This document shows, piece by piece, positions 36,963-45,262 of a DNA stretch of 64,000 bases (within the stretch, counting starts at the first letter, position 1; each line of letters begins with the position of its first letter). The DNA comes from Spirochaetota bacterium. GTDB taxonomy: Bacteria > Spirochaetota > Spirochaetia > Sphaerochaetales > Sphaerochaetaceae. Where the stretch lies: contig JAEXDQ010000002.1 of NCBI GenBank assembly GCA_023401595.1, positions 33,761-97,760 on the forward strand. The letters run 5' to 3'. Both the position numbers and the translations under genes were made by a program. The notes below the pieces were generated by a model. That model did not search any database. It was not told the DNA's origin and saw only the letters and a list, made by a program, of their open reading frames with translations.

Positions 36963-38126
36963 CTACACCGTCAGACGCAAACCGAGCTTCATCTGGAAAG
37001 AATCGTCGGCCGGTAGACTGAAAGAATTGTCAAGGATACATCCCAGCTCATAATAGGCTTCCAGCATTGAACAGACCATCGCGCCGAAACGTACTCCGCA
37101 GGAAGCGGATGGATCGGAATATAACGTAGAATCCGAGCTGTTGAGCAAACGCCCCCGAACATAGGCGACTTCGAGGAAACCGGCACAGGAAACATAGACA
37201 TTGTCAATGTTCGGAATCGGCGCCACATACAGCGTAAGACTCAACCGATTGGAGACATAGTGGGTCAGGTTTTCAGCTCCGACGCCCCAGATGCCGCCAC
37301 TTTGCATGAAGACGGGCACCTTCGGCCCGGAAAGATATCTGTAGTAGGTGTAGTTGTCCAGGACAAGCGAAAGATACGAATGGCCGTTCCGTGGAAGCGC
37401 AAACAAAGTAAGACCAAGTTCAAGTTTCCCCGACGCCCCAAAATATTCCGCCGAACCATCGCCCCAGAACATCCAGGGAGGACACCAGCGCCCCCGGAGT
37501 CCAAGTCTCGCGCCATTCCTTACAACGATGTCGTCCGCCATGAAATCAAGGTCAAGGCCCGCCAGCAGGAACCCAGTGAATACGGAGCGGTTCCCCGCCA
37601 GCTCAGGAGCGCCGGAAAAGGAGGAGAACCTCGCCACACGTTCGCCGTTTTCCACCCGGGAGAACAACGCCTCCATATCAGACGGAGTGTGAGCCCAGGA
37701 AAGTCGCTCATACGCGTTCTCGAAACGTCCGCCCGTCGCCAGCAGGACTGAGACGGAATCCTTGGAAGAAAGAGAAGTCTTGCCGAACCCCTGGCTGAAC
37801 GAGAGTTCGAATTCGTTCATCAGCACGGTATATCTAGTCGGATAGCCGGGCGCTCCCGTCATGGCGTAGGGGACGCCGGTCTCAGGATTCTGCCGCAACG
37901 TCCTCGGATCCAGACCGTTGCGCAGGGAAAAGCGCAGGATGGTACTGTTGCCGCCGATGAAATCGGGCATGGGAAAGTCGAAGCCATAGTCGAGATACAA
38001 CGGGAACGTCCCCGCCGCAAAATCCACGTCCACCCCGATATCGAACAGATTGTAGCCGAAACCGATGGAAAAAGCCGGAGACATCAGGGAGAGAACTATT
38101 ATCAGGACCGCTATCCGTCTTCTCAT
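36963..38126 (-). CDS. Predicted outer-membrane beta-barrel protein
   Basis: 387 residues. Start 38126 is chosen because GAGGG lies 6 bp upstream; a second ATG two codons before would abut the Shine-Dalgarno. Signal peptide MRRRIAVLIIVLSLMSPAF is followed by SIGFGYNLFDIGVDVDF. Many alternating amphipathic strands and a C-terminus FQMKLGLRLTV agree with a barrel of 14 or more strands. No family recognised; the profile resembles other spirochaete-specific surface proteins. Middle of the four-gene unit. Confidence 0.65.
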   Translation of the reverse strand: MRRRIAVLIIVLSLMSPAFSIGFGYNLFDIGVDVDFAAGTFPLYLDYGFDFPMPDFIGGNSTILRFSLRNGLDPRTLRQNPETGVPYAMTGAPGYPTRYTVLMNEFELSFSQGFGKTSLSSKDSVSVLLATGGRFENAYERLSWAHTPSDMEALFSRVENGERVARFSSFSGAPELAGNRSVFTGFLLAGLDLDFMADDIVVRNGARLGLRGRWCPPWMFWGDGSAEYFGASGKLELGLTLFALPRNGHSYLSLVLDNYTYYRYLSGPKVPVFMQSGGIWGVGAENLTHYVSNRLSLTLYVAPIPNIDNVYVSCAGFLEVAYVRGRLLNSSDSTLYSDPSASCGVRFGAMVCSMLEAYYELGCILDNSFSLPADDSFQMKLGLRLTV

Positions 38127-38139
38127 ATCCATCCCTCGC

Positions 38140-39345
38140 TCATACGGAGAAGTAGAAGCCGATGCTCCCACTGTTGCCCCAAACGGGGTCGCCGTCACCG
38201 ATTCCGTGCATAAAGTTATACCACATGCCATAATCAAAATGCACAAAGCCGAACAATCTCAAATGGAACGTCCAGTTCAGGCTTCCTGTGAATTCCGAAT
38301 AGGAGGTATCCAGAATACTGTTGACGACCGGACCGAACCGGTAGCCGTTGTTGATTGAAAAGCTGATGTAGGGATAGCAGTCCCCCGTAATGAACTGAGG
38401 CCCGTACATGATCAAGGTCAAGCTATTGGACAGTCGGTTGGAAAAGCGGTTTTCAGGCAGCACATGTCGCGGAACCTTGTTCCCGCCGGTATGGTTGTAG
38501 CTGACGGTATCCTTCAGCATCAGGTTTATCCAGTTCATATCGTTCTCTTGTTTCTTGGAAAACAGAGTCATGTAACCGGTAGCGGAAACGTCGACGGACC
38601 AGAAGTCGGTCGTGCCGACGGCAGGAACGATCGTATTGGCGAGAAAACCTGGACCATATTTCCCCGATACGGAAAATTCCAGACCATCGTAGATTTCAAA
38701 CCCCGTGGTTTTGCGAAGATACACCGCGGTACCCGCGTACAGATAGTTGGACAATACCTGGCGGTCGTCCTGTAGCCATGGCCAGCCAGGGAACACCGAG
38801 CCGGGACCGAACGGTTCCTTATACGACCCGTCAGGATTAACGAAAGACGACCCGGTGGAGGTTCTTTGGAACGGGTAATACTCCATAGCGTATTCATATC
38901 GGATATCAAGCCCCGCCCATGAATAGAACAATCGTTCCCCGAAGGGGTTCCGCAGATAATACCCCTCGATCTGCAGCTGGATATCAGACCAGACGAAGGT
39001 ATAGGAGCCGTCGAAGAATCCGGGGCTTCCGTCGTTATTCCACCACGGAGCCCCCGTATAGAAATTGAATCCGCCGTACCCGGCGTCGGACAGCCCGAAG
39101 GATGGGACGATCCGCATATTAAGCTCCGTATCGTCGCCTTTATATGGAAACCGAAATTCAAAGCTGGTTCCGGTCGGGAAAATCCCGCCGCCGAGTTCCC
39201 AATACGTACTGATTGAATTGATATAATGCACGGGCTCCACTTTCGCAGAGAAAAGAGACTGAGAAAGGAATAAAACGATACCTAGACATAACGCGAAGTA
39301 TCTAAAAAATGTATTCCCAAGCCTATGCTTTTTCACAGAAGACAT
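38140..39345 (-). CDS. Predicted outer-membrane beta-barrel protein
   Basis: 401 residues. N-terminal hydrophobic segment YFALCLGIVLFLSQSLF then SAKV; many aromatic-rich strands (SYTFVWSDIQLQIEGYYL, YSWAGLDIRYEYAMEYY) and a C-terminus SIGFYFSV that fits an outer-membrane sorting signal. It is the first gene of the unit. The ATG at 39345 overlaps a -10-like TATAAT, and AGAGG lies about 12 bp upstream; if that -10 is used, the true start would be the GTG three codons later. No family recognised. Confidence 0.65.
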   Translation of the reverse strand: MSSVKKHRLGNTFFRYFALCLGIVLFLSQSLFSAKVEPVHYINSISTYWELGGGIFPTGTSFEFRFPYKGDDTELNMRIVPSFGLSDAGYGGFNFYTGAPWWNNDGSPGFFDGSYTFVWSDIQLQIEGYYLRNPFGERLFYSWAGLDIRYEYAMEYYPFQRTSTGSSFVNPDGSYKEPFGPGSVFPGWPWLQDDRQVLSNYLYAGTAVYLRKTTGFEIYDGLEFSVSGKYGPGFLANTIVPAVGTTDFWSVDVSATGYMTLFSKKQENDMNWINLMLKDTVSYNHTGGNKVPRHVLPENRFSNRLSNSLTLIMYGPQFITGDCYPYISFSINNGYRFGPVVNSILDTSYSEFTGSLNWTFHLRLFGFVHFDYGMWYNFMHGIGDGDPVWGNSGSIGFYFSV

Positions 39346-39662
39346 TATACTGGTTTCCTCTTACTTTTCAATCGCACGCCGTCACTTATATCAAATTTAT
39401 ATGAGAAAACCAATAGGCTGAGTAGTTGAACATCCCCCATGCAAAACACCCCGGAACCTTGATGTCAATGAAAGCACAAGTCGTTTCTCCATTACAGATA
39501 CAATACTCCAGAACACGCAAAAAGTTACATTTTATATATGTCGCAGAAACGCTTTCGACCTGGACTGTTTACCACCGCAACGGAGAATCCCTTGTAAAGT
39601 TTTTTCATTTTTTTTCGTCAAGGCGATGACAAAAAAAACGAATATCGCTATCATGCCCTTCA

Positions 39663-39708
39663 AACGAACAATGTCGTTCAGGTGTTTTCGAATTCACCCA
39701 GGAATTCG
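39663..39708 (+). promoter_or_regulatory. Two small hairpins with six-base loops in the gltB leader
   Basis: Hairpin 1: AACGA / TCGTT with loop ACAATG (39663-39678), alternatively GAAC / GTTC with loop AATGTC. Hairpin 2: CGAATTC / GAATTCG with loop ACCCAG (39689-39708). The pair is separated by about ten bases. ANTAR proteins bind paired hairpins with hexaloops that usually have A at position 1 and G at position 4; position 1 fits, position 4 fits only the alternative fold of hairpin 1. Confidence 0.3.
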
Positions 39709-39780
39709 GAAAGATGAAATAGCGTTTATGCGGTCGATGGATAGTTCCAGGAACCGCGGACAGTATACTTTTCGGACAAA

Positions 39781-39840
39781 GGCGTCCTCCAGAAAATTCT
39801 ACGCAGCATAGCGCGGGTTTTCCGGTGGACGCCTTTTTTT
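39781..39840 (+). terminator. Orphan intrinsic terminator in the glutamate synthase leader
   Basis: A 16-position stem with two mismatches (39781-39796 with 39818-39833, base GGCGTCC / GGACGCC) followed by seven T (39834-39840). The nearest upstream gene is on the opposite strand, so nothing known needs termination here. It ends 64 bp before the amidotransferase ATG, a typical attenuator position. Confidence 0.82.
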
Positions 39841-39904
39841 ATACGCGGAGACGGCGGTGACGCCTCAGTTGCGCCATGCCGCCGCCCGCGGGGGAGGAAA
39901 CCGT

Positions 39905-41041
39905 ATGACCGAGCTCCAGCAGGACTATCCTCAGGAAGGGGATGTCAGGATTCCATCGGGATGCGCCATAAGCGGCGTCTTTTCCAGAAACGGCAGGCGT
40001 TTCGGAGGGGAGGAGGCGATCAAGTCCATAGCCGTCATGCACGACCGGTCCAACGGTCTCGGCGGAGGATACGCTGGATACGGCATCTACCCCGAATACA
40101 AGGACTATTATGCGTTCCATGTGTTCTACTACGACAAGCAGGCCAAGGAAGCCTGTGAAAAGTTCCTCGATGAACATTTCGATGTAATCAACCTCTCCAA
40201 GATTCCGGTACGCAAGCACCCCCGTATCACCGATGAACCGCTGATCTGGCGGTATTTCGTAGCGCCGCTTCCGACCAGGCTGGCCGCAAGCCAGCTCGAC
40301 GCGGATGAATATGTCGTCCGCTGCGTCATCCGTGTCAATACTGCCATCGAAGGCGCCTATGTGTTTTCCTCCGGCAAGAACATGGGGGTGTTCAAGGCTG
40401 TCGGCTATCCCGAAGACGTCGGTGAATTCTACCGGCTGGATGAATACGAGGGCTACTGCTGGACCGTCCATGGCAGGTATCCGACCAACACCCCGGGCTG
40501 GTGGGGCGGCGCGCACCCGTTCGCCTTGCTCGACTATACCGTCGTCCACAACGGCGAGATATCCTCCTATGACGCCAACCGGCGGTTTATCAAGATGTTC
40601 GGCTACCGCTGTACGCTTCAGACCGATACGGAGGTAATCACCTACATGATCGACTATCTCCACCGTAGGCAGGGGCTCTCGTTGGAGGAGGTCGCCCATG
40701 TGATCGCCGCGCCGTTCTGGACCACTATAGCGGCTATGCCGGAGGAAAAGCAGAAAGAGTACACCTACCTTCGCAACACGTTCTCGAGCATGCTAATCAC
40801 CGGCCCGTTTTCAATCCTCCTCGGCTTCAACGGCGGGCTGATGGCCCTCAACGACAGGCTCAAGCTCCGTTCGCTTGTGGCGGCGGAGAAAGGGGACATG
40901 GTCTATTTGGCCAGTGAAGAGAGCGCGATACGGGTCATCGAGCCACAACCGGACAGGATCTGGTTTCCCAAGGGCGGGGAACCGGTCATCATCACCCTTT
41001 CCGAAGAGGGGAAGAAGGCTGTCGCAATGGAATCGAAGTAA
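39905..41041 (+). CDS. Glutamate synthase, stand-alone amidotransferase subunit (archaeal-type GltB1)
   Basis: 378 residues, class II glutamine amidotransferase that releases ammonia from glutamine. The catalytic Cys is Cys20 in PSGCAISGVF, implying removal of a 19-residue propeptide. Other GATase II blocks are VHGRYPTNTPGWWGGAHPF, VVHNGEISSYDANRR and TDTEVITYMIDYL. Start 39905 follows GGGGAGGAAA. It is the first gene of a five-piece glutamate synthase operon. Confidence 0.92.
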   Translation: MTELQQDYPQEGDVRIPSGCAISGVFSRNGRRFGGEEAIKSIAVMHDRSNGLGGGYAGYGIYPEYKDYYAFHVFYYDKQAKEACEKFLDEHFDVINLSKIPVRKHPRITDEPLIWRYFVAPLPTRLAASQLDADEYVVRCVIRVNTAIEGAYVFSSGKNMGVFKAVGYPEDVGEFYRLDEYEGYCWTVHGRYPTNTPGWWGGAHPFALLDYTVVHNGEISSYDANRRFIKMFGYRCTLQTDTEVITYMIDYLHRRQGLSLEEVAHVIAAPFWTTIAAMPEEKQKEYTYLRNTFSSMLITGPFSILLGFNGGLMALNDRLKLRSLVAAEKGDMVYLASEESAIRVIEPQPDRIWFPKGGEPVIITLSEEGKKAVAMESK

Positions 41042-41079
41042 CCGCGTCTATCCATGTCGCGAAAGAGTGAGAACGAATT

Positions 41080-42585
41080 ATGGGAATCAACTATTTGTAT
41101 CCGGATTATGAAATCGACAGAAACCTACAGCGTTGCATAGCCTGCCGCGTCTGCGAACGGCAATGCGCCAATGAAGTGCATCATTACGATGAAGAGCTGA
41201 AGATGATGGTCAGCGACGAAAGCAAATGCGTCAACTGCCATCGTTGCGTAGCCCTCTGCCCTACCCGGGCGTTGAAGATCGTCAAGACCGATCATACGTT
41301 CAAGGCGAACGCCAACTGGACGGAAGAGGTGATCACCGACGTTTACCGGCAGGCGGACACGGGAGGGGTCCTGCTTGCGTCGATGGGGACGCCGAAGAAC
41401 TATCCCGTCTACTGGGACAAGATACTGATCAACGCCTCCCAGGTGACGAATCCCTCCATCGATCCATTGCGCGAACCGATGGAGACTACGACGTTCCTTG
41501 GGCAGAAGACCGCCAAAATCCGTCGCAATCCCGACGGAAGCATCGACACCCGGACCACTCCGCAGTTGAAGCTCAACGTCCCGGTCATGTTCTCCGCCAT
41601 GTCCTACGGTTCAATCAGCTACAACGCCCACAAGAGTCTGGCCTTGGCGGCGCAGAAGCTCGGCATCTACTACAATACCGGAGAGGGCGGGTTGCATGAG
41701 GATTTCTACCAGTACGGTCCGAATACCATCGTCCAAGTCGCTTCCGGCCGTTTCGGCGTACATCCGGGGTATCTGAAGACCGGCGCCGCCATCGAGATCA
41801 AGATGGGCCAGGGGGCGAAACCCGGTATCGGAGGGCATCTGCCCGGAGCGAAGATCATAGGCGACGTCTCCCGTACCAGGATGATTCCCGAAGGCTCCGA
41901 CGCCATCAGTCCGGCGCCGCACCACGATATCTACTCCATCGAGGATCTGCGGCAACTGGTCTACACCTTGAAGGAGGTGACCAGCTACGAGAAACCGATC
42001 ATCGTCAAGATTGCGGCGGTACACAATATCTCGGCGATCGCAAGCGGTGTGGCCCGAAGCGGAGCCGACGTCATAGCGATCGACGGCTTCAGAGGCGGCA
42101 CAGGGGCGGCGCCGGCGCGGACCAGGGACAACGTAGGCATCCCCATCGAGCTGGCGTTGGCGAGCGTGGACCGCAGGCTCAGGGAGGAGGGTATCCGCAA
42201 CAACGTCAGCATCGTCATAGGAGGATCCATCAGGAACAGCGCCGATATCGTCAAGGCGATAGCGCTGGGGGCCGACGCCGTCTACATAGCGACCAGCGCG
42301 TTGCTCGCCCTGGGGTGCCATCTGTGCAGGACCTGCCACCTCGGCCGTTGCAACTGGGGCATCGCGACCCAACGCCCCGATCTGGTCAAGCGTCTCAACC
42401 CGGAAGTGGGTTCTGAACGACTGGTCAACCTGGTTACCGCCTGGAATCATGAGATCAAGGAGATGATGGGGGGCATGGGCATCAACTCAATCGAAGCGCT
42501 ACGGGGCAACCGCCTGATGCTCAGGGGAATCGGGCTGACGGAAAAAGAGCTACAGATTCTCGGCATCCCGCATGCCGGCGAATAA
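41080..42585 (+). CDS. Glutamate synthase, FMN/iron-sulfur synthase subunit (GltB2)
   Basis: 501 residues. An N-terminal 2[4Fe-4S] ferredoxin domain has Cys19/22/25/29 and Cys50/53/56/60. The FMN TIM barrel follows (SAMSYGSISYNAHKSLA, GQGAKPGIGGHLPG, IDGFRGGTGAAPARTRDN), with the 3Fe-4S Cys cluster CHLCRTCHLGRC near the C-terminus. It condenses ammonia with 2-oxoglutarate to glutamate. The ferredoxin domain suggests ferredoxin or the downstream FeS/FAD subunits as electron source. Confidence 0.95.
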   Translation: MGINYLYPDYEIDRNLQRCIACRVCERQCANEVHHYDEELKMMVSDESKCVNCHRCVALCPTRALKIVKTDHTFKANANWTEEVITDVYRQADTGGVLLASMGTPKNYPVYWDKILINASQVTNPSIDPLREPMETTTFLGQKTAKIRRNPDGSIDTRTTPQLKLNVPVMFSAMSYGSISYNAHKSLALAAQKLGIYYNTGEGGLHEDFYQYGPNTIVQVASGRFGVHPGYLKTGAAIEIKMGQGAKPGIGGHLPGAKIIGDVSRTRMIPEGSDAISPAPHHDIYSIEDLRQLVYTLKEVTSYEKPIIVKIAAVHNISAIASGVARSGADVIAIDGFRGGTGAAPARTRDNVGIPIELALASVDRRLREEGIRNNVSIVIGGSIRNSADIVKAIALGADAVYIATSALLALGCHLCRTCHLGRCNWGIATQRPDLVKRLNPEVGSERLVNLVTAWNHEIKEMMGGMGINSIEALRGNRLMLRGIGLTEKELQILGIPHAGE

Positions 42586-42622
42586 GACGCTAAGGGGTAG
42601 CCCTACGGTAGCCCAAAGCGGC

Positions 42623-42776
42623 AAGTTGAGCCTAAGTTGAGCCTAAGTTGAGCCTAAGTTGAGCCTAAGTTGAGCCTAAGTTGAGCCTAAGTTGAGCCTA
42701 AGTTGAGCCTAAGTTGAGCCTAAGTTGAGCCTGAGTTGAGCCTGAGTTGAGCCTGAGTTGAGCCTGAGTTGAGCCT
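42623..42776. repeat. 11-bp minisatellite, 14 copies, inside the glutamate synthase operon
   Basis: Unit AAGTTGAGCCT repeated ten times, then GAGTTGAGCCT four times, exactly 154 bp without an indel. It fills the spacer between the FMN-subunit stop and the FeS-subunit start. Each unit shares TGAGCCTA with the array after pyrG, which runs in the opposite orientation. Confidence 0.95.
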
Positions 42777-42813
42777 AAAAAAAAACTAGCGATGCGATTG
42801 AAGGAAGTGAGCA

Positions 42814-43242
42814 ATGAAAAGAGTATATGTCAACGAACAATGGTGCCTCGGCTGCCACCTCTGTGAATATTTCTGCGCATTCGCCAATTCCGGGCAGAAC
42901 GACATGGCGAAAGCGCTCAAGGACGCCGTCATCCATCCCCGGATCAAGGTGGAGGAACACAACGGAATCAGCTTCGCCGTCAACTGCCGGCACTGTACCG
43001 AACCGCTGTGCGTGAAAAGCTGCATAGCGGGGGCGCTGAGCATCCGGGACGGCCTAGTGGTCATCGACCAGGAGAAATGCGTCGGATGCTTCTCGTGCAT
43101 TATGGCCTGCCCGTTCGGAGCCCTGATGCCATCCGATACCGGCGTCATGCAGAAATGTGAGCTGTGCGCCAACAACAGCGCGGGCAAGCCCGCCTGCGTA
43201 CAGGGATGCCCCAACAGGGCGATCGTCTTCGAGGAACGATAG
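42814..43242 (+). CDS. Polyferredoxin-like 4Fe-4S electron-transfer protein
   Basis: 142 residues of the HycB/DmsB-like type with four Cys clusters: CLGCHLCEYFC at the N-terminus, CRHCTEPLCVKSC, CVGCFSCIMACP and CELCANN…CVQGCP. It should carry electrons between the FAD subunit and the FMN synthase subunit. GAAGG lies 8 bp before ATG. It is preceded by the minisatellite and followed after 10 bp by the FAD subunit. Confidence 0.92.
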   Translation: MKRVYVNEQWCLGCHLCEYFCAFANSGQNDMAKALKDAVIHPRIKVEEHNGISFAVNCRHCTEPLCVKSCIAGALSIRDGLVVIDQEKCVGCFSCIMACPFGALMPSDTGVMQKCELCANNSAGKPACVQGCPNRAIVFEER

Positions 43243-43252
43243 GGGGAAAGGC

Positions 43253-44485
43253 ATGAAGTACGTCATCATCGGAAACTCCATAGCGTCGGTCGGCTGCATC
43301 GAAGGTATCCGCAAGACGGACAAGGACGGCTCGATCACCGTGATAAGCGAAGAAGCCTACCAGACCTATTGCAGACCGCTCATCTCCTACCTGCTCATGG
43401 GCAGGACCACCGAAGAAAAGATGCGGTATCGCGCCGACGGATTCTTCGCCGACAACAAAGTCGTCAGCATGCTCGGTAAGAAGGCGGTCAAGGTCGATGC
43501 GGCGCGTAAGGAAGTCATGCTGGAGGATGAGACTGTCATCCCCTACGACAAATTGCTCGTGGCCACAGGTTCCAGGCCGTTCGTCCCGCCGATGGCGGGC
43601 ATGGACAGGATCAAGAAACGGTTCACGTTCATGACGATGGACGACGCAAAGGCGCTGGGACAGGCATTGACGAAACAATCGCGTGTGCTGATCGTCGGCG
43701 CGGGCCTGATCGGGCTCAAATGCGCCGAGGGCATCCTTGACCGGGTCAAGGGCATCACCGTCGTGGATCTCGCCCCGCGAATCCTTCCGAGCATCCTTGA
43801 TGAAACGGGATCGGCGCGGGTACAGGCATGGCTGGAACAGAAGGGGCTGACCTTCCACCTTGGAGACAGCGTCGCGGAATTTCTCGACGACACCGCGTTG
43901 CTGAAAAGCGGGACGGTAGTTCCGTACGACGTCGTCGTCCTTGCCGTGGGCGTCCGTCCGAACACGGAGTTGCTGCGGGAGGCGGGGGCCGCCGTCGGAA
44001 AGGGAATCAAAGTCAACGACCATTGCGCGACCACCCTACCCGACATCTACGCCGCGGGGGACTGCACTGAGTGCCATGACATCTCCTTGGGACAGGAGCG
44101 GATACTGGCGCTGTTGCCAAACGCCTTCCTCCAAGGGGAATGCGCCGGAGCGAACATGGCGGGACGCGATACGGTGTTCGACAAGGCGGTGCCCATGAAC
44201 GCTATCGGATTCTTCGGCCTGCACATCATTACCGCCGGAAGCTATGTCGGAGACGAGCGGCTGTACCAGTCCAAGAACGGATACAAACGGCTGTTCATCC
44301 GGGACGGACTGCTGAAGGGGTACATCCTGATTGGAGACACGGTGTCCCGGGCGGGGATATATACGTCATTGATTCGCAATAGAACCCCGCTAGAGGACAT
44401 CGATTTCGACCTGATCTGCGCCAGCCCGCAGCTGATGGCGTTCGCAAGGAAAGACCGCGCAAGCAAACTCGGAGGTGTCCAATGA
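43253..44485 (+). CDS. FAD-dependent NAD(P)H oxidoreductase (glutamate synthase electron-input subunit)
   Basis: 410 residues, Pyr_redox_2 fold. GNSIASVGCIEGIRK is the FAD-binding start, LLVATGSRPFVPP the linker, VLIVGAGLIGLKCAEGI the NAD(P)-binding motif and YAAGDCTECHD the second FAD motif. It is rubredoxin/nitrite-reductase-like in architecture. Start 43253 follows GGGGGAAAGG; upstream frame overlaps the FeS gene. It overlaps the next gene by ATGA. Confidence 0.9.
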   Translation: MKYVIIGNSIASVGCIEGIRKTDKDGSITVISEEAYQTYCRPLISYLLMGRTTEEKMRYRADGFFADNKVVSMLGKKAVKVDAARKEVMLEDETVIPYDKLLVATGSRPFVPPMAGMDRIKKRFTFMTMDDAKALGQALTKQSRVLIVGAGLIGLKCAEGILDRVKGITVVDLAPRILPSILDETGSARVQAWLEQKGLTFHLGDSVAEFLDDTALLKSGTVVPYDVVVLAVGVRPNTELLREAGAAVGKGIKVNDHCATTLPDIYAAGDCTECHDISLGQERILALLPNAFLQGECAGANMAGRDTVFDKAVPMNAIGFFGLHIITAGSYVGDERLYQSKNGYKRLFIRDGLLKGYILIGDTVSRAGIYTSLIRNRTPLEDIDFDLICASPQLMAFARKDRASKLGGVQ

Positions 44486-45207
44486 AACATATCGACGCAC
44501 AGGGCATGCATTTCAAGGACCTGAACCAACTCGTCCGCATCAGCACGGACAACCATATCGGTCTGGAACGGGTGGAGGGGCAACGCTTCATAGGCTGCGG
44601 TTCGGCGGACAAGGTGATCGACATACACGGAACGCCCGGCAACGCGCTCGGGGCCTACCTCGACGGAACGGATATCATCGTCCATAACAACGCCCAGGAC
44701 GCCACGGGCGACACGATGAACGAGGGCTCGATCATCATCCATGGTTCCTGCGGAGACGCCGTAGGATATTCCATGCGAGGCGGAAGGATTTTCATCCGCG
44801 ACAGCGCGGGGTACCGGGCGGGAATCCACATGAAGGCCTACAAGGAAAAACGGCCGTTGCTGATCATCGGCGAACGGGCGGGCAGCTTTCTCGGCGAATA
44901 CCAGGCGGGCGGTACGATCATCGTCCTGGGACTGCACCAGAACGGCAAACCGCCGGTGGGATATTTCTGCGGCACGGGAATGCATGGGGGAAAGATGTTC
45001 CTCAGATGCGACACGTTGCCGAGGGATCTGCCGGACCAGGTGGTGGCCCATACCGCCGCACAAGAGGACCTTGAAGAAATTTCTTCAGCGATTGATGATT
45101 TTTGCATGGTTTTCTCTCTAGACAAGGAGGCCGTGATGCAGCAACATTTTTTTGTGCTGACACCCAATACCAGCAATCCTTACAAACAGATGTATACTTA
45201 TGTATGA
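44482..45207 (+). CDS. Glutamate synthase GXGXG domain subunit (alpha C-terminal domain)
   Basis: 241 residues forming a right-handed beta-helix with repeated G-x-G turns (GTPGNALGAYLDGTDI, IIHGSCGDAVGYSMRGG, GERAGSFLGEYQAGG). In the classic enzyme this domain is fused to the GltB C-terminus; here it is a separate polypeptide. Start overlaps the preceding stop (ATGA). Its last 50 residues are less conserved and end near the glnA start. Confidence 0.92.
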   Translation: MKHIDAQGMHFKDLNQLVRISTDNHIGLERVEGQRFIGCGSADKVIDIHGTPGNALGAYLDGTDIIVHNNAQDATGDTMNEGSIIIHGSCGDAVGYSMRGGRIFIRDSAGYRAGIHMKAYKEKRPLLIIGERAGSFLGEYQAGGTIIVLGLHQNGKPPVGYFCGTGMHGGKMFLRCDTLPRDLPDQVVAHTAAQEDLEEISSAIDDFCMVFSLDKEAVMQQHFFVLTPNTSNPYKQMYTYV

Positions 45208-45262
45208 TTCATCCGGCGACAACAGGGTATATACAGATTTCAAACCGGGGAGGGTTTCGTCC

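Larger units (their letters stand above)
39346..39904. other. Divergent spacer: barrel operon promoter side and glutamate synthase leader
   Basis: 559 bp, AT-rich at 39360-39640. On the minus strand, TTGGTT-N17-TATAAG is one possible promoter for the barrel operon (about 39385-39415). On the plus side the leader of the glutamate synthase operon holds two small hairpins (39663-39678; 39689-39708) and an orphan terminator (39781-39840). No coding sequence is supported. Confidence 0.55.

Noticed and set aside
39700..39840. T-box riboswitch upstream of glutamate synthase
   Set aside because: AGGAACCGCG resembles the T-box core by one mismatch, but the terminator stem is not complementary to it and no Stem I or specifier loop is evident.
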